Positions 1-8,461 of a DNA stretch of 64,000 nucleotides are shown in pieces (the first letter of the stretch is position 1; every line of letters starts with the position of its first letter). The translations under genes and the position numbers were made by a program. This DNA is from an uncultured Pseudanabaenaceae cyanobacterium (lineage in GTDB: Bacteria > Cyanobacteriota > Cyanobacteriia > PCC-9006 > JAAUQQ01): NCBI GenBank assembly GCA_937949725.1, contig CALECT010000124.1, forward strand, positions 1 through 64,000, given 5' to 3'. The notes under the pieces are model-generated. The model was not told the DNA's origin, searched no databases, and saw nothing but the letters and a program-made list of their open reading frames with translations.

Positions 1-124
1 TGCGATCGCGCAGGTCAATAAACACCACGCCCCCGTGGTCCCGGCGACGATCCACCCAACCAAATAGGGTTACGGTTTCGTCGATGTGCTGGGCGGTCAA
101 TTCGCCGCAGTAATGGGTTCTCAT
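1..124 (-). CDS. aspS: Aspartyl-tRNA synthetase, N-terminal fragment (partial)
   Basis: The reverse strand read from an ATG at 124 begins [16 protein letters not shown] and continues with [12 protein letters not shown] and FIDLRDR before the window edge cuts it. This is the start of the OB-fold anticodon-binding domain of bacterial class II AspRS, which charges tRNA-Asp (or tRNA-Asp/Asn in non-discriminating forms). About 41 codons are present; the catalytic domain lies outside the window. The GWVxRRRDHGGxxFIDLRDR block is highly characteristic, so the identity is secure although the fragment is short. No ribosome-binding site stands out upstream. Confidence 0.85.
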   Translation of the reverse strand, partial: MRTHYCGELTAQHIDETVTLFGWVDRRRDHGGVVFIDLRDR

Positions 125-260
125 GGGCTCGGGGGCTAGCGTGGGTAAGTTGACAAACGTTTATTATCCAACATGGTCTGCCCGCTGGTGTAAAGCTTTC
201 TGACCAATTCTCATTCAAGAGCGAAATTTGCTCAGAATCGTTGGCGTGAGTCTGGTGCTT

Positions 261-854
261 TTACGCTTGGGCTGGGCTCCTTGTACTGGGCCTGAGGCTG
301 TAGTAACGCCACATCTTGTCGTAGAGCAAAACGTCGTTGCGGTAGGCCATGCCAAGCTTTTGGGCGACGCGGATGGAGGCCTTATTGTCAGGGCTGATTA
401 GAGCGGCAATGCGAGGCAGCTGGAGCAGTTCAAACCCATAGCGAAGGATTTCGCGGCTAGCTTCGGTGGCGAGGCCCTGACCCCAGTGGGACTGGGCGAT
501 GAGGTAGTTGAGTTCGACGGTTTGCAAGTTGGGGGAGATTTCTAGCCCGGCATGGCCAATGAGTTGGGGCTCGGATTGGGTAGGCTCTGCTTTGTCCAAA
601 GGGCTGTTCTTGTCCAAATGGCTGTTCTTACATAGCAGCATCCAGCGGCCAAAGCCATGGTCGCTCCAGTGGGCCAGGATGATGTCGAGGGCAGTTTCGC
701 TTTGCTTTAGGTCGAGAGGGTTGCTGTTGCTGCGGTATTGGGCGACGGCGGGGTGGGCGTAGATTTTGGCCAGGGTGGGGAGGTCGGCGGGGGTGGGCGA
801 TCGCAAGATTAGCCGAGGCGTTTCCAATGTCTGATCAGGTGTCCATCGCGTCAT
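261..854 (-). CDS. GNAT family N-acetyltransferase (RimJ/RimL-like)
   Basis: Predicted acetyl-CoA-dependent N-acetyltransferase of the RimJ/RimL group. The N-terminus has the family hallmark LETPRLILRSPTPADL; later come a core beta-strand segment (LNYLIAQSHWGQGLATEA) and the acetyl-CoA loop, then NKASIRVAQKLGMAYRND, where the N-x-x-S-x-x-x-x-x-K-x-G-F/M pattern is typical. The frame is open upstream to 941, but the ATG at 854 (MTRWTPDQTLETPRL) puts the domain at the usual distance from the start, giving 197 aa. The substrate (ribosomal protein or small molecule) cannot be told from sequence. Transcribed away from aspS on the same strand, as a single gene. Confidence 0.85.
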   Translation of the reverse strand: MTRWTPDQTLETPRLILRSPTPADLPTLAKIYAHPAVAQYRSNSNPLDLKQSETALDIILAHWSDHGFGRWMLLCKNSHLDKNSPLDKAEPTQSEPQLIGHAGLEISPNLQTVELNYLIAQSHWGQGLATEASREILRYGFELLQLPRIAALISPDNKASIRVAQKLGMAYRNDVLLYDKMWRYYSLRPSTRSPAQA

Positions 855-1308
855 TACAGCAAAACCGGGCAAGAGCTTGTGCAGCTTGCCCGATTTGCTT
901 GGGGAAATCAAATTTTTGGCTTTTATTACCGTCTGTCTCAACAGTCCACTGATGAAGGGTAGGTGGAGGTTGAATCAATTTAGACGAAGCGATGTAGGCG
1001 CTTGGAAATGCGGATGAAATTCAACGGCTGGGCTTTTAGCCAGGCTACTGAAATGTCACGACGAGGGACTTCTGCTTCAGTTAGCTCTCTAAAATTCCCT
1101 TGATGCTTCGGGTTGTGAATGCAACCTGACTCGAATCTCTTGATTCTTGCTCTGGGTCTCAAGCAGAACAATGCCAGCAAACTCACCCGAACTCGAAACC
1201 TCTAGAAAAGGTAGATGACCTGACTCATTTGGCATCTTTACGTCTCAATACCGCGATCAAATGACGCGACGAGACGCTACGCAAGGAAGGATGATATCCA
1301 AGGCTTGA
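855..1308. other. Gene-free stretch with conserved 3' flank of the PEP-CTERM duplication
   Basis: No convincing gene. Positions 1118-1130 (aatgcaacctgac) and 1210-1224 (ggtagatgacctgac) recur downstream of the second PEP-CTERM gene at 2528-2540 and 2623-2637, at almost the same distance from the stop codon. This segment therefore belongs to the tandem duplication described separately. A 68-codon open frame at 980-1186 looks non-coding. Confidence 0.5.
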
Positions 1309-2200
1309 TTAGCCTTGCTCACGGCGACGCAGGTGCTTCGCTGCGAACAAGCCAGCAATAGCCAGACCAGCCATGCCAGTAGGCTCAGGCACTTTCTTGG
1401 TGTCGATGGGCGTGGTGCTGTCGTACCAGCCTTGGCTTAGATAGCCGAAGTCATTCAAGGAACCGTCAACGTTGTAATCTGCTTCAAAGTCGTTGACGCC
1501 GTGGAACCAAATACCGACGTTATCAGCAAAGGCGGTACCTTCCCAATCAGCACCCAAGTCGGTGAGGCTGTTGATGGCGGTCATGTCGATGTCAAAGCTG
1601 AAGGTACGCTCACCGCCGCTTTCAGACACGTCCAGGTCCCAAGAGTCGAGGAATACGCTATTGGAGTCCTTCCAGCTATTGCTGCCGTTTACACCGTTGT
1701 AGGTGTAAGCCGTTAGCCTTTCAGCATCGCCATCCATGTAGAACATGGTGTACTTCTGCTCGCCACCCTTAGGGTTCTTTCCGTCGCTAATGACTAACCA
1801 ACCGCCATCTGCGATATTCCCGTGGTTATTAGCGGTGAAGGTGGAACTCCAGCTAAAGAGATCTGTGCTGTCGTCAAAGGATGTTTCGATTTCCTCGTAG
1901 TTGCCTGCACGATTGTTGATGGCGACACCAGAGGCTGGGTCGGTATTGGAATTGAAAGTGAAAGTTGATGCTTCAGCAGCACTGCCCGCAAAAGCAACGA
2001 CTGGTGTAACAAGAGCCAACCCAACAAGGGAAGTAATACGCATTTTCAGGAACTCCACGTTCGCTTTGGTTCGTAACTATACCCATGGTAAATACACGGA
2101 AATTGAAGTAGGAAAAGCTGACGTGAATCTACGAACATTCAATATGTTTAATAGCTCAATTAACCTCTGATATTGATGTTTCTAGAATAGAAGTTTTTAT
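1118..2200 (-). repeat. Tandem duplication, copy A (PEP-CTERM gene plus both flanks)
   Basis: Diverged direct repeat with a period of about 1.41 kb (stop codons at 1309 and 2720). The duplicated unit includes roughly 190 bp downstream of the gene (blocks at 1118-1130 and 1210-1224), the coding region, and at least 80-150 bp upstream (for example aaagctgacgt near 2114 compared with 3495). The partner is copy B at about 2528-3580. Boundaries are approximate because the copies have diverged. Confidence 0.6.
1309..2043 (-). CDS. PEP-CTERM sorting domain protein (copy A)
   Basis: Predicted secreted or surface protein of about 244 aa. An N-terminal signal peptide (MRITSLVGLALVTPVVAFA, then AEAS) is followed by a Ser/Thr/Asp/Trp-rich beta-type body. 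The C-terminus has the PEP-CTERM sorting signal: a VPEP motif, a hydrophobic stretch (MAGLAIAGLFAAK) and the basic tail HLRRREQG. Family knowledge: such tails are recognised by exosortase (EpsH/CrtA-type) membrane peptidases and often associate with exopolysaccharide. I chose the ATG at 2043 because a GGAG Shine-Dalgarno sits about 9 nt upstream; the frame stays open to a GTG at 2058. The protein is clearly paralogous to the next gene, sharing the block TAYTYNGVNGSNSWKD. The molecular function is unknown. Confidence 0.88.
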   Translation of the reverse strand: MRITSLVGLALVTPVVAFAGSAAEASTFTFNSNTDPASGVAINNRAGNYEEIETSFDDSTDLFSWSSTFTANNHGNIADGGWLVISDGKNPKGGEQKYTMFYMDGDAERLTAYTYNGVNGSNSWKDSNSVFLDSWDLDVSESGGERTFSFDIDMTAINSLTDLGADWEGTAFADNVGIWFHGVNDFEADYNVDGSLNDFGYLSQGWYDSTTPIDTKKVPEPTGMAGLAIAGLFAAKHLRRREQG

Positions 2201-2719
2201 AACGAGAACCAGAGATTTATTCCTGATTTATTCTTGTTCCAAAAGTGACATTCAATCGAGAATCGCAACTCCTAATAAAAGCAGCCAACCTATTCACGAG
2301 GTCAGCCCCTACCGTTGACGTTTATTTCCACCAACCGACTTCGTCATGGTTCTAAAACAGGGCTGCCATGCCAAAAGGTCGCCGGAGCAACAGTTGCTCC
2401 GGCGACCTTTACTATCTCGATTTCTACTGTTTGGTTGGGAGAGGCATAAGCGCCTCGTTCAGCCCGTGAAGTGTGAGGCTGGCTTTTCCAAGTCCAAACT
2501 TTTCAAATAATACTTTAGGGTCTAAAGATGCAACCTGACCAAAATTCTAATCCATGACCATCACTCTCTTTCTCAAGGAGAGCATCTTGCAAACGCACCC
2601 AAACTGCTAAACCTCTAGGAATGGTAGATGACCTGACGCTTCTAGCAGTTTCTATCTCAATTCAGCCTGCATGGGGCTGCTCAAGATTCAATTCGAAACA
2701 GGGCAAGACCTAAAGGTGC
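2044..2719. other. Intergenic region between the PEP-CTERM paralogs
   Basis: No gene seen. It carries the upstream region of copy A (2044-2200), a very strong hairpin at 2374-2410, and the conserved 3' flank of copy B (2528-2640). Confidence 0.5.
2374..2410 (-). terminator. Strong hairpin downstream of PEP-CTERM copy B
   Basis: Eighteen-base inverted repeat with arms at 2374-2391 and 2393-2410, core GGTCGCCGGAGCAAC. On the minus strand it is followed by only four Ts and then GGC. It lies about 310 bp past the stop of the 2720-3427 gene and upstream of copy A, so it may separate the two transcription units. The weak T-tract leaves its role as an intrinsic terminator uncertain. Confidence 0.5.
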
Positions 2720-3580
2720 TTAGCCTTGCTGGCGACGGCGCAGGCTCTTGGCCGCGAGCAGACCTGCCACAGCGAGACCGGCCATGGCGCTGGGCTCAGG
2801 AACGCGCTCAGCAACTTGGTTCTTGGTGTCATACCAGCCCTGGCTGCTGTAGCTGAACTCAGACAGCTCATTGCCTTCATAGCCCACATTTAGGTCATTC
2901 ACAGCGTGATACCAGATGCCCAGCTTCTCGCCGAAGACGGTGCCTTCCCAAGCCGCGCCGAGGTCGGTGCGACCGTTGATAGCAGCCATGTTGATATCGA
3001 AGCTGAAGGTGCGCTCGTCACCGTTGTTCTCAACGTTCAAGTCCCAGGAATCCAAGTAGACGCTGTTGGCATCCTTCCAGCTATTGCTTCCGTTCACACC
3101 GTTGTAGGTGTAGGCGGTGAGCGTTTCGTTGATGCCATCCAAGTAGAACATGGTGTTCTCTTGAACATGGGACTTGGGGTTGGGACCGTCGTTGAGTACG
3201 AGCCAAGCACCGTCAGCTAGATTGCCGTTAACGGTGGAGAAGGTAGAACTCCAGGTGAGCTGTTGAGACTGGTCATCGAAGCTGGCATGGATGTTTTCGA
3301 AAGCGCCAGCGCCCACGTTACCGGGGATGTCGTTGTCGTTATAGATAAAGGTGGAAGCTTCAGCACCGCTGGCAAAAGCAACGATGGGGGCTGCAACTGC
3401 CAAGCCAACCAGGGAAGAAATACGCATGTTTTGAACTCCGTCATCTGTTCTTTGTGTCTGTACCTATCGTAAATATACGGGTATTTAATTAGGCAAAGCT
3501 GACGTAAAATCACGGACAGAAAGTATGTATAAAAGACCAATTAATCTCTCGTATTGCTCCATTCAAAAAGATATAAAAGG
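2528..3580 (-). repeat. Tandem duplication, copy B (PEP-CTERM gene plus both flanks)
   Basis: Partner of copy A. The 3' blocks gatgcaacctgac (2528-2540) and ggtagatgacctgac (2623-2637) lie 180 and 83 bp from the stop codon; in copy A the distances are 179 and 85 bp. Upstream of the start codon the aaagctgacgt block (about 3495-3505) also matches copy A. Outer limits are approximate. Confidence 0.6.
2720..3427 (-). CDS. PEP-CTERM sorting domain protein (copy B)
   Basis: Predicted secreted protein of 235 aa, paralogous to the neighbouring gene on the same strand. The signal peptide begins MRISSLVGLAVAAPIVAFAS, and the C-terminus has a VPEP motif, a hydrophobic segment (MAGLAVAGLLAAK) and SLRRRQQG, the PEP-CTERM signal. 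The central blocks TAYTYNGVNGSNSWKD and ERTFSFDI are shared with copy A. A GGAG Shine-Dalgarno about 8 nt before the ATG at 3427 supports the start. Exosortase-mediated sorting is inferred from the family; no exosortase gene lies in this window. Confidence 0.88.
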   Translation of the reverse strand: MRISSLVGLAVAAPIVAFASGAEASTFIYNDNDIPGNVGAGAFENIHASFDDQSQQLTWSSTFSTVNGNLADGAWLVLNDGPNPKSHVQENTMFYLDGINETLTAYTYNGVNGSNSWKDANSVYLDSWDLNVENNGDERTFSFDINMAAINGRTDLGAAWEGTVFGEKLGIWYHAVNDLNVGYEGNELSEFSYSSQGWYDTKNQVAERVPEPSAMAGLAVAGLLAAKSLRRRQQG

Positions 3581-4046
3581 CGTAAAATCCATCATTAATT
3601 TCCGGGTTTATTCTTCCTCTAAATATTTTCTAGAAGCTTGCTTCACTTGGAATGATTTGTAGATGTCTTGTCTATGACCGTTGAACTCACTAAATAGAAA
3701 ATGACAAGTAGGACGAGGACGATAGAAGACAGAGGCTAGAGTGAAGTCTGATTCGCTACGAGGTGAATTCCCTTGTTCTGAGACCGGGCGAAAAGCTACA
3801 GTTGTTAGTGTTACAGCCCTCTCTAGGACTGCCTGGCCTAGACCGCGCAAGCCTTAGATCACGGGCTTTCATTATTTGGACTAAGTGGCAGGATTAGAAA
3901 TTGCAATGGGGCAAAAGGTGCGATCGCTGTCACAAGTGGTCCATCTGTAGATAGACTTATATCAATGCAGATTTTGGTATTCATTGAATGAGTGGTGGGT
4001 CGATCCACCCCTAGCTGTTTCAGGCTCTCCTTAACGTGCGACTACC
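3428..4046. other. Divergent intergenic region between PEP-CTERM copy B and bicA
   Basis: About 620 bp with no convincing gene; an 80-codon minus frame at 3608-3850 has no domain features. The left part is the duplicated upstream region of copy B. The right part precedes bicA and contains the inverted repeat at 3962-3987. Confidence 0.45.
3962..3987 (+). promoter_or_regulatory. Candidate LysR-type operator upstream of bicA
   Basis: Perfect inverted repeat TCAATG-N14-CATTGA, 60 bp before the bicA start. LysR-type regulators (CcmR/NdhR, CmpR) control inorganic-carbon uptake genes in cyanobacteria and bind related AT-rich inverted repeats. The spacing here is not the published CcmR/NdhR consensus, so the assignment is only suggestive. 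Confidence 0.3.
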
Positions 4047-5753
4047 ATGACCCTGATCAATCCGATTCGATTCGATAATTTCAAGGGCGATGTCTTTGGC
4101 GGCTTAACAGCCGCTGTCATCGCCCTGCCTATGGCTCTGACCTTTGGCGTTAGCTCCGGTGCAGGAGCGACGGCAGGTCTCTACGGTGCCATTGTCATTG
4201 GCCTCATGGCGTCACTGTTTGGCGGTACGCCAACGCTGATTTCTGAGCCCACTGGCCCAATGTTTGTGGTCTTCGCTCAAATCGTCCTTGACCTGACGGA
4301 ACGCAGCGATGGCGACATGGCCAAGGGCCTCACCATGGCCTTCACCGTTGTGATGATGGCGGGTGTATTGCAAATCCTGTTTGGCTTTCTAAAGCTGGGC
4401 AAGTACATCACGCAAATGCCCTATACGGTGATCTCTGGCTTTATGTCAGGTATCGGCATCATTCTGATGGTGTTGCAACTGCCACCGTTATTGGGCTATG
4501 CCAGCCCTAAGGGCGGTGTCATCGGGACATTGCAAGGCTTGCCTGGATTTATCAGTGCAGTCAATGTGCCGGTGCTGATGGTGGGCTTGGTCTGCATCGC
4601 GATTCTGTTTTTGACGCCTGCCCGAGTCAAACGCACGGTGCCGCCTCAGCTTTTGGCTCTGGTGATCGCGACGGTGTTTTCCTTGGTGTTCTTCAGTGGT
4701 AACAACGCTGCGGGTGAGCCCCTGATTAGTCGCATTCCCCCCATTGAGAGTGCACTGCCGACCCTGACGGTACCGACCTTCACGGCCGCAGATTTGAAGA
4801 CCATGATGGTGGATGCTGGCATTTTGGCCATGCTGGGCAGTATTGATGCGCTGCTGACCTCTGTGGTGGCGGATAGCTTGACTCGAACTGAACATGACTC
4901 TGATAAGGAGCTGATTGGTCAGGGCATTGGTAACCTTGCTTCTGGTTTCGTGGGTGGTCTACCCGGTGCCGGTGCCACGATGGGCACGGTGGTGAATATC
5001 CAGTCCGGTGGTCGCACCATTTTGTCAGGCATTGCTCGGGCAGCAATCTTGCTGATCGTTGTGCTGGGTGCAGCAAAGCTAACTGAGCCCATTCCTATGG
5101 CTGTGCTTGCGGGTATTGCCTTCAAGGTGGGACTCGATATTGTCGATTGGGACTTCTTGAAGCGGGCCCATCACCTGTCTTGGAAAGCCGCGATGATTCT
5201 GTACAGCGTCATCATTTTGACGGTGTTCGTTGACTTGATTACGGCGGTTGGTTTGGGCGTCTTTGTGGCTAACGTGCTGACGATTAATCGTTTGAGCAAG
5301 CTGCGTTCCGATGACGTTAAGGCTGTAACGGTCGCTGATGATGAAATTATGCTGCCGCCAAAAGAGAAGGCGTTGCTGAACCAGGCCCATGGTCGGGTGT
5401 TGCTGCTGAGCTTGAGCGGTCCGATGATCTTTGGTGTGGCTAAGGCGATCGCCCAGGAACATGCCCTAGTAGACAAATATCGGGTGCTGTTGCTGGATCT
5501 CCATGAGGTGTCTCACATTGGTGTGACGGCATCGCTGGCGTTGGAGAATGCCTTGGAAGAGGCCTTGGAAAATGAGCGCCATGTGTTCATTGTGGGTGCT
5601 GGCCCCAAGGTTCTAAAGCGTTTGGGTAAACTGCGTGTTTGGCAGCAGATTCCGCCGTCGAATGTGTTGGAGAGTCGGGAAGAAGCTTTAGAGCGGTCTA
5701 TCGCTCTGTTGCCTGAATCCGACTTGGTTGTTCCAGCAGCGATTGAGGATTAA
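4047..5753 (+). CDS. bicA: SulP-family bicarbonate transporter BicA
   Basis: Sodium-dependent, high-flux, low-affinity bicarbonate importer of the plasma membrane, part of the CO2-concentrating mechanism. The 568-aa protein has the SulP transmembrane domain with the BicA-type blocks GGLTAAVIALPMAL, GGTPTLISEPTGPM, MPYTVISGFMSGIGIIL, IDALLTSVVADSLTRTEH and GATMGTVVNIQSGGRT. A cytoplasmic STAS domain follows from about residue 445 (GRVLLLSLSGPMIFGVAKAIA, SHIGVTASLALENALEEAL). These blocks agree closely with Synechococcus PCC 7002 BicA as I remember it; the Asp and Thr of DALLTSVVADS belong to the substrate/Na+ site region. A rho-independent terminator follows, so the gene is monocistronic. A LysR-like inverted repeat lies upstream. 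Confidence 0.93.
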   Translation: MTLINPIRFDNFKGDVFGGLTAAVIALPMALTFGVSSGAGATAGLYGAIVIGLMASLFGGTPTLISEPTGPMFVVFAQIVLDLTERSDGDMAKGLTMAFTVVMMAGVLQILFGFLKLGKYITQMPYTVISGFMSGIGIILMVLQLPPLLGYASPKGGVIGTLQGLPGFISAVNVPVLMVGLVCIAILFLTPARVKRTVPPQLLALVIATVFSLVFFSGNNAAGEPLISRIPPIESALPTLTVPTFTAADLKTMMVDAGILAMLGSIDALLTSVVADSLTRTEHDSDKELIGQGIGNLASGFVGGLPGAGATMGTVVNIQSGGRTILSGIARAAILLIVVLGAAKLTEPIPMAVLAGIAFKVGLDIVDWDFLKRAHHLSWKAAMILYSVIILTVFVDLITAVGLGVFVANVLTINRLSKLRSDDVKAVTVADDEIMLPPKEKALLNQAHGRVLLLSLSGPMIFGVAKAIAQEHALVDKYRVLLLDLHEVSHIGVTASLALENALEEALENERHVFIVGAGPKVLKRLGKLRVWQQIPPSNVLESREEALERSIALLPESDLVVPAAIED

Positions 5754-5797
5754 TGGCGATTTAGGCGGTTTGTCGCTGTCCTGAAAGTCATCAGTTC

Positions 5798-5841
5798 GAA
5801 GCGCGGTCTACTTTGTGAAGTAAGCCGCGCTTCATTTTTTT
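5798..5841 (+). terminator. Rho-independent terminator of bicA
   Basis: A nine-base-pair GC-rich stem, gaagcgcgg (5798-5806) with ccgcgcttc (5825-5833), is followed at once by A and seven Ts. It lies 45 bp after the bicA stop codon, in the canonical plus-strand orientation. Confidence 0.88.
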
Positions 5842-5955
5842 GCATCATGCTCGGCAGGGAGATGGCGAAGGACTGACTTGGGAATGGAGACGATCGCCTT
5901 GTAAGCTTCCGCAGAGTCTCCCCCTAAACTAGAACTACCTCCTGGTTGATTTCCC

Positions 5956-6420
5956 ATGGTCCAGCAATCCAGCCCTCTGCCCACTGTGGAAGTGGCGATC
6001 GCCATTCTCCACCAAGGCAACCAGTTCCTCCTACAACTACGAGACGATAACCCCGCCATTATCTACCCCGGCTACTGGGCCTTCTGCGGCGGCCACCTGG
6101 AGCCCGGCGAAGATGCCGATACTGCTGTGCGTCGGGAGTTGATGGAAGAGATTGCCTACGTTCCCAATGGGCTGAAGCTGTTTGAACGTTCTACGACGGA
6201 AGGGCCAGATAAGATTGTGATTCGCAATTTTTACCAGGCTGTGCTGACAGTGCCGGTGGAAAGCTTGGAAGTGAATGAGGGGCAGGAGTTGGGCTTGGCG
6301 ACTTTAGCTGATATCCAGCGGGGCGATCGCTTCTCCACTGTTCTCCAGGAAATGCGACCCATTGGCCCGCCCCACCAGGCCATGTTGCTCAAATTCATTG
6401 CGGAGCAGGCAACAAGCTAA
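5956..6420 (+). CDS. NUDIX hydrolase
   Basis: Predicted Mg2+-dependent hydrolase of nucleoside-diphosphate-linked substrates, 154 aa. The Nudix box is GHLEPGEDADTAVRRELMEEIAY, matching G-x5-E-x7-R-E-U-x-E-E-x-x-U except that the last Gly is Ala. The preceding strand (VEVAIAILHQGNQFLLQLR) and the YWAFCGGHLE entry are typical. The substrate cannot be predicted; the long DNIP/YPGYWAF-like lead resembles MutT- or dNTP-pyrophosphohydrolase-type proteins, but this is a weak hint. Flanked by bicA and a HerA-like ATPase on the same strand but with its own intergenic gaps, so probably an independent unit. Confidence 0.88.
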   Translation: MVQQSSPLPTVEVAIAILHQGNQFLLQLRDDNPAIIYPGYWAFCGGHLEPGEDADTAVRRELMEEIAYVPNGLKLFERSTTEGPDKIVIRNFYQAVLTVPVESLEVNEGQELGLATLADIQRGDRFSTVLQEMRPIGPPHQAMLLKFIAEQATS

Positions 6421-6440
6421 ACACTAGCTGAACAAGCAAT

Positions 6441-6473
6441 AAAAAAGGGAGCCAAGCAAAATGCTCGTCTCCC
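6441..6473 (-). terminator. Terminator-like hairpin on the minus strand, no gene assigned
   Basis: On the minus strand GGGAG (pairing with CTCCC) with an inner AGC/GCT pairing is followed by six Ts (A-tract at 6441-6446). No minus-strand gene lies immediately upstream of it. It could end an antisense or small RNA, or it may simply be a chance hairpin after the Nudix gene. Confidence 0.25.
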
Positions 6474-6673
6474 GGTGTGGTGTTAGTCGTATTTCCATTA
6501 AGCCTTGTTGGGCTAGGGGTTGGCTGAGCGCTACCTTAGAACTCCCTGAGAGAGGCATCACGAATAGATAAACCGCCTTTTGGAGAGGATTAACAAAGGT
6601 TGAATGGGACTGAACAACCTCTCAGAGTAATTTTTTTGTACTATTGAGTCATAGTCTTCATTGGCGATCGCCC

Positions 6674-8425
6674 ATGGCTCCCTTCGATATTGCTCCTGCA
6701 ACGGCCAAAGCTGCCATGGCTGACCAAGCTTCCCAAGGAATTGCGACCAACCAAGTGGTGGGGACCGTCAAAGGTCCCGGTGAAGACGGCAACCAATATG
6801 TCTTTATTACCGCCGACAAACGCCAGGTCAAAATCGGCGAATACGTTTACTACACCCTGACCCAAAGCTTTGCCCCCGGTAAGCCGGTGGAGGCTCGCAA
6901 CATCATCGGCAAGATCTCCGGCCTGGCGTTGATCGACCACCTGCCCGATCGCATCTTTGCCGATACCGAAACCAGCCCCGAGCTCATCGCCGCCCTCGTC
7001 GGCTTTACCCACCAAAACCCTGAGATCTACGAAGTCACCGTGGATGTTGTGGGTTACTTCGACAAGAACCTCGGCTTCCTCAACCTGCGCAAATCCCCCG
7101 ACCCCGGTGCCAAGGTCTTCATTGCCGAAGACGCCATGCTCCAGCGCATCCTTAATAAGAAGCAAAAAGGTGACATTGGCTCCGCCCAGATTGGCTCGCT
7201 GCTGCTGCGAGAGCAGGATGCGGTGCAGGTGACCCTGGATGTGAAGGAGTTGGTCAGTACCCACATGGCCATCCTGGCGGGAACGGGGGCGGGTAAAAGC
7301 TATACCGCTGGGGTGCTGATTGAGGAACTGCTCTCTCCCTACAACCGGGCGGCGGTGATGATTTTTGACCCCCATGGGGAGTACAGCACCCTGGAGGATC
7401 TGCGGGGGCATCCGGCTTTTCAAGGGGAGGATGGTTATGCGCCCCAGGTTCAGATTCTGACGCCGGATGATATTCGCATTCGCATGTCGTCGTTGGATTA
7501 CTACGATATTTTGACCCTGTTGCCCAGTACCAGCGATCGCCAACAAGCCATTCTTAGTAAGGCTTTTGCTCTACTAAGGAAACACAAAACAGGAAATGAT
7601 TATCGCTGGGACGTGCAGGATTTGATTGCCGCCGTTAACCAGGCCGATACTGATGTGGATGACGAAGGTAATGAAACCAAGGGCTCTTCTGCCGGGGCGC
7701 TGGAATGGAAGCTGAGCAAGTTGGATAACTCCCCTTATTTCCATGCCATGGAACATCTCACTCCGCCGAGTCTACTTCAGCCGGGCCAGGTGACGGTGTT
7801 GCAAATGAGTGAAATTAGCCAGGAAGAGCAGCAGGTGATCTGTGCAGCGCTGTTGCGGCAGATTTACCATGCGCGACTCAATACCCAGAAGGAAAACATC
7901 GGCTCCGAGGACGAGAACTACTTGCCCTATCCGGTGTTTGTGCTGCTCGAAGAGGCCCACCGCTTTGCGCCAGCCCATGAGCCCGCTCGCTGTAAGCAGG
8001 TGCTGCGGACCATCTTGGGCGAGGGTCGCAAGTTTGGCATGGGCATGGGCATGATCACCCAACGCCCCGGCAAGATTGATTCTGATGTGCTGTCTCAATG
8101 CATGAGCCAGTTCCTCATGCGCATCGTCAACCCCGTGGATCAGGAGAGCCTTAAGCATGGGGTGGAGGCAGCGGGGCGAGACTTGTTGCAGGAGTTGCCA
8201 GCGCTGACGAAGGGGCAGGTAATTGTCTCGGGGGCCTGTATTAATACGCCGGTGCTCTGTCAGGTGCGACAGCGGCTAACGACCCATGGCGGTACAACGT
8301 TGAATGCGCCGGAGATGTGGATGAGTCATTTCTCGGCCCATCAGCAGGCGGCGCGGGCGGTGAAGGCAGCGCCGAGGGCAGGGCGGAAGAAGGCAAAGAC
8401 TCATCGGGGGGTGAGTATTGAGTAG
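6674..8425 (+). CDS. HerA/FtsK-like DNA-translocase ATPase (DUF87 family)
   Basis: Predicted hexameric P-loop ATPase of the HerA-FtsK superfamily, 583 aa. The N-terminal HAS-barrel-like domain (roughly residues 20-110) precedes the ATPase core with Walker A GTGAGKSY (about 203-210) and the Walker B region FVLLEEAHRFAP (about 418-430). The C-terminal part has MITQRPGKIDSDVLSQC, a typical sensor/arginine-finger region of this family. Archaeal HerA works with the NurA nuclease in DNA end resection; no NurA gene is adjacent here, so the partner is unknown. I chose the ATG at 6674 (MAPFDIAPAT) over the TTG-type frame opening at 6644. HIP1 sites overlap the start region. Confidence 0.85.
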   Translation: MAPFDIAPATAKAAMADQASQGIATNQVVGTVKGPGEDGNQYVFITADKRQVKIGEYVYYTLTQSFAPGKPVEARNIIGKISGLALIDHLPDRIFADTETSPELIAALVGFTHQNPEIYEVTVDVVGYFDKNLGFLNLRKSPDPGAKVFIAEDAMLQRILNKKQKGDIGSAQIGSLLLREQDAVQVTLDVKELVSTHMAILAGTGAGKSYTAGVLIEELLSPYNRAAVMIFDPHGEYSTLEDLRGHPAFQGEDGYAPQVQILTPDDIRIRMSSLDYYDILTLLPSTSDRQQAILSKAFALLRKHKTGNDYRWDVQDLIAAVNQADTDVDDEGNETKGSSAGALEWKLSKLDNSPYFHAMEHLTPPSLLQPGQVTVLQMSEISQEEQQVICAALLRQIYHARLNTQKENIGSEDENYLPYPVFVLLEEAHRFAPAHEPARCKQVLRTILGEGRKFGMGMGMITQRPGKIDSDVLSQCMSQFLMRIVNPVDQESLKHGVEAAGRDLLQELPALTKGQVIVSGACINTPVLCQVRQRLTTHGGTTLNAPEMWMSHFSAHQQAARAVKAAPRAGRKKAKTHRGVSIE

Positions 8426-8461
8426 CGGGGGTGGAGGCAACTCTCTGTTGGATTAACTGCT

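Noticed and set aside
980..1186. Short minus frame (68 codons) downstream of copy A
   Set aside because: Falls in the duplicated non-coding flank, no start signal or domain.
3608..3850. Short minus frame (80 codons) in the PEP-CTERM/bicA spacer
   Set aside because: No Shine-Dalgarno, no recognisable features, composition like non-coding DNA.
6641..7546. Minus-strand 301-codon open frame opposite the HerA-like ATPase
   Set aside because: Antisense shadow of a gene with clear Walker motifs; composition is not protein-like.
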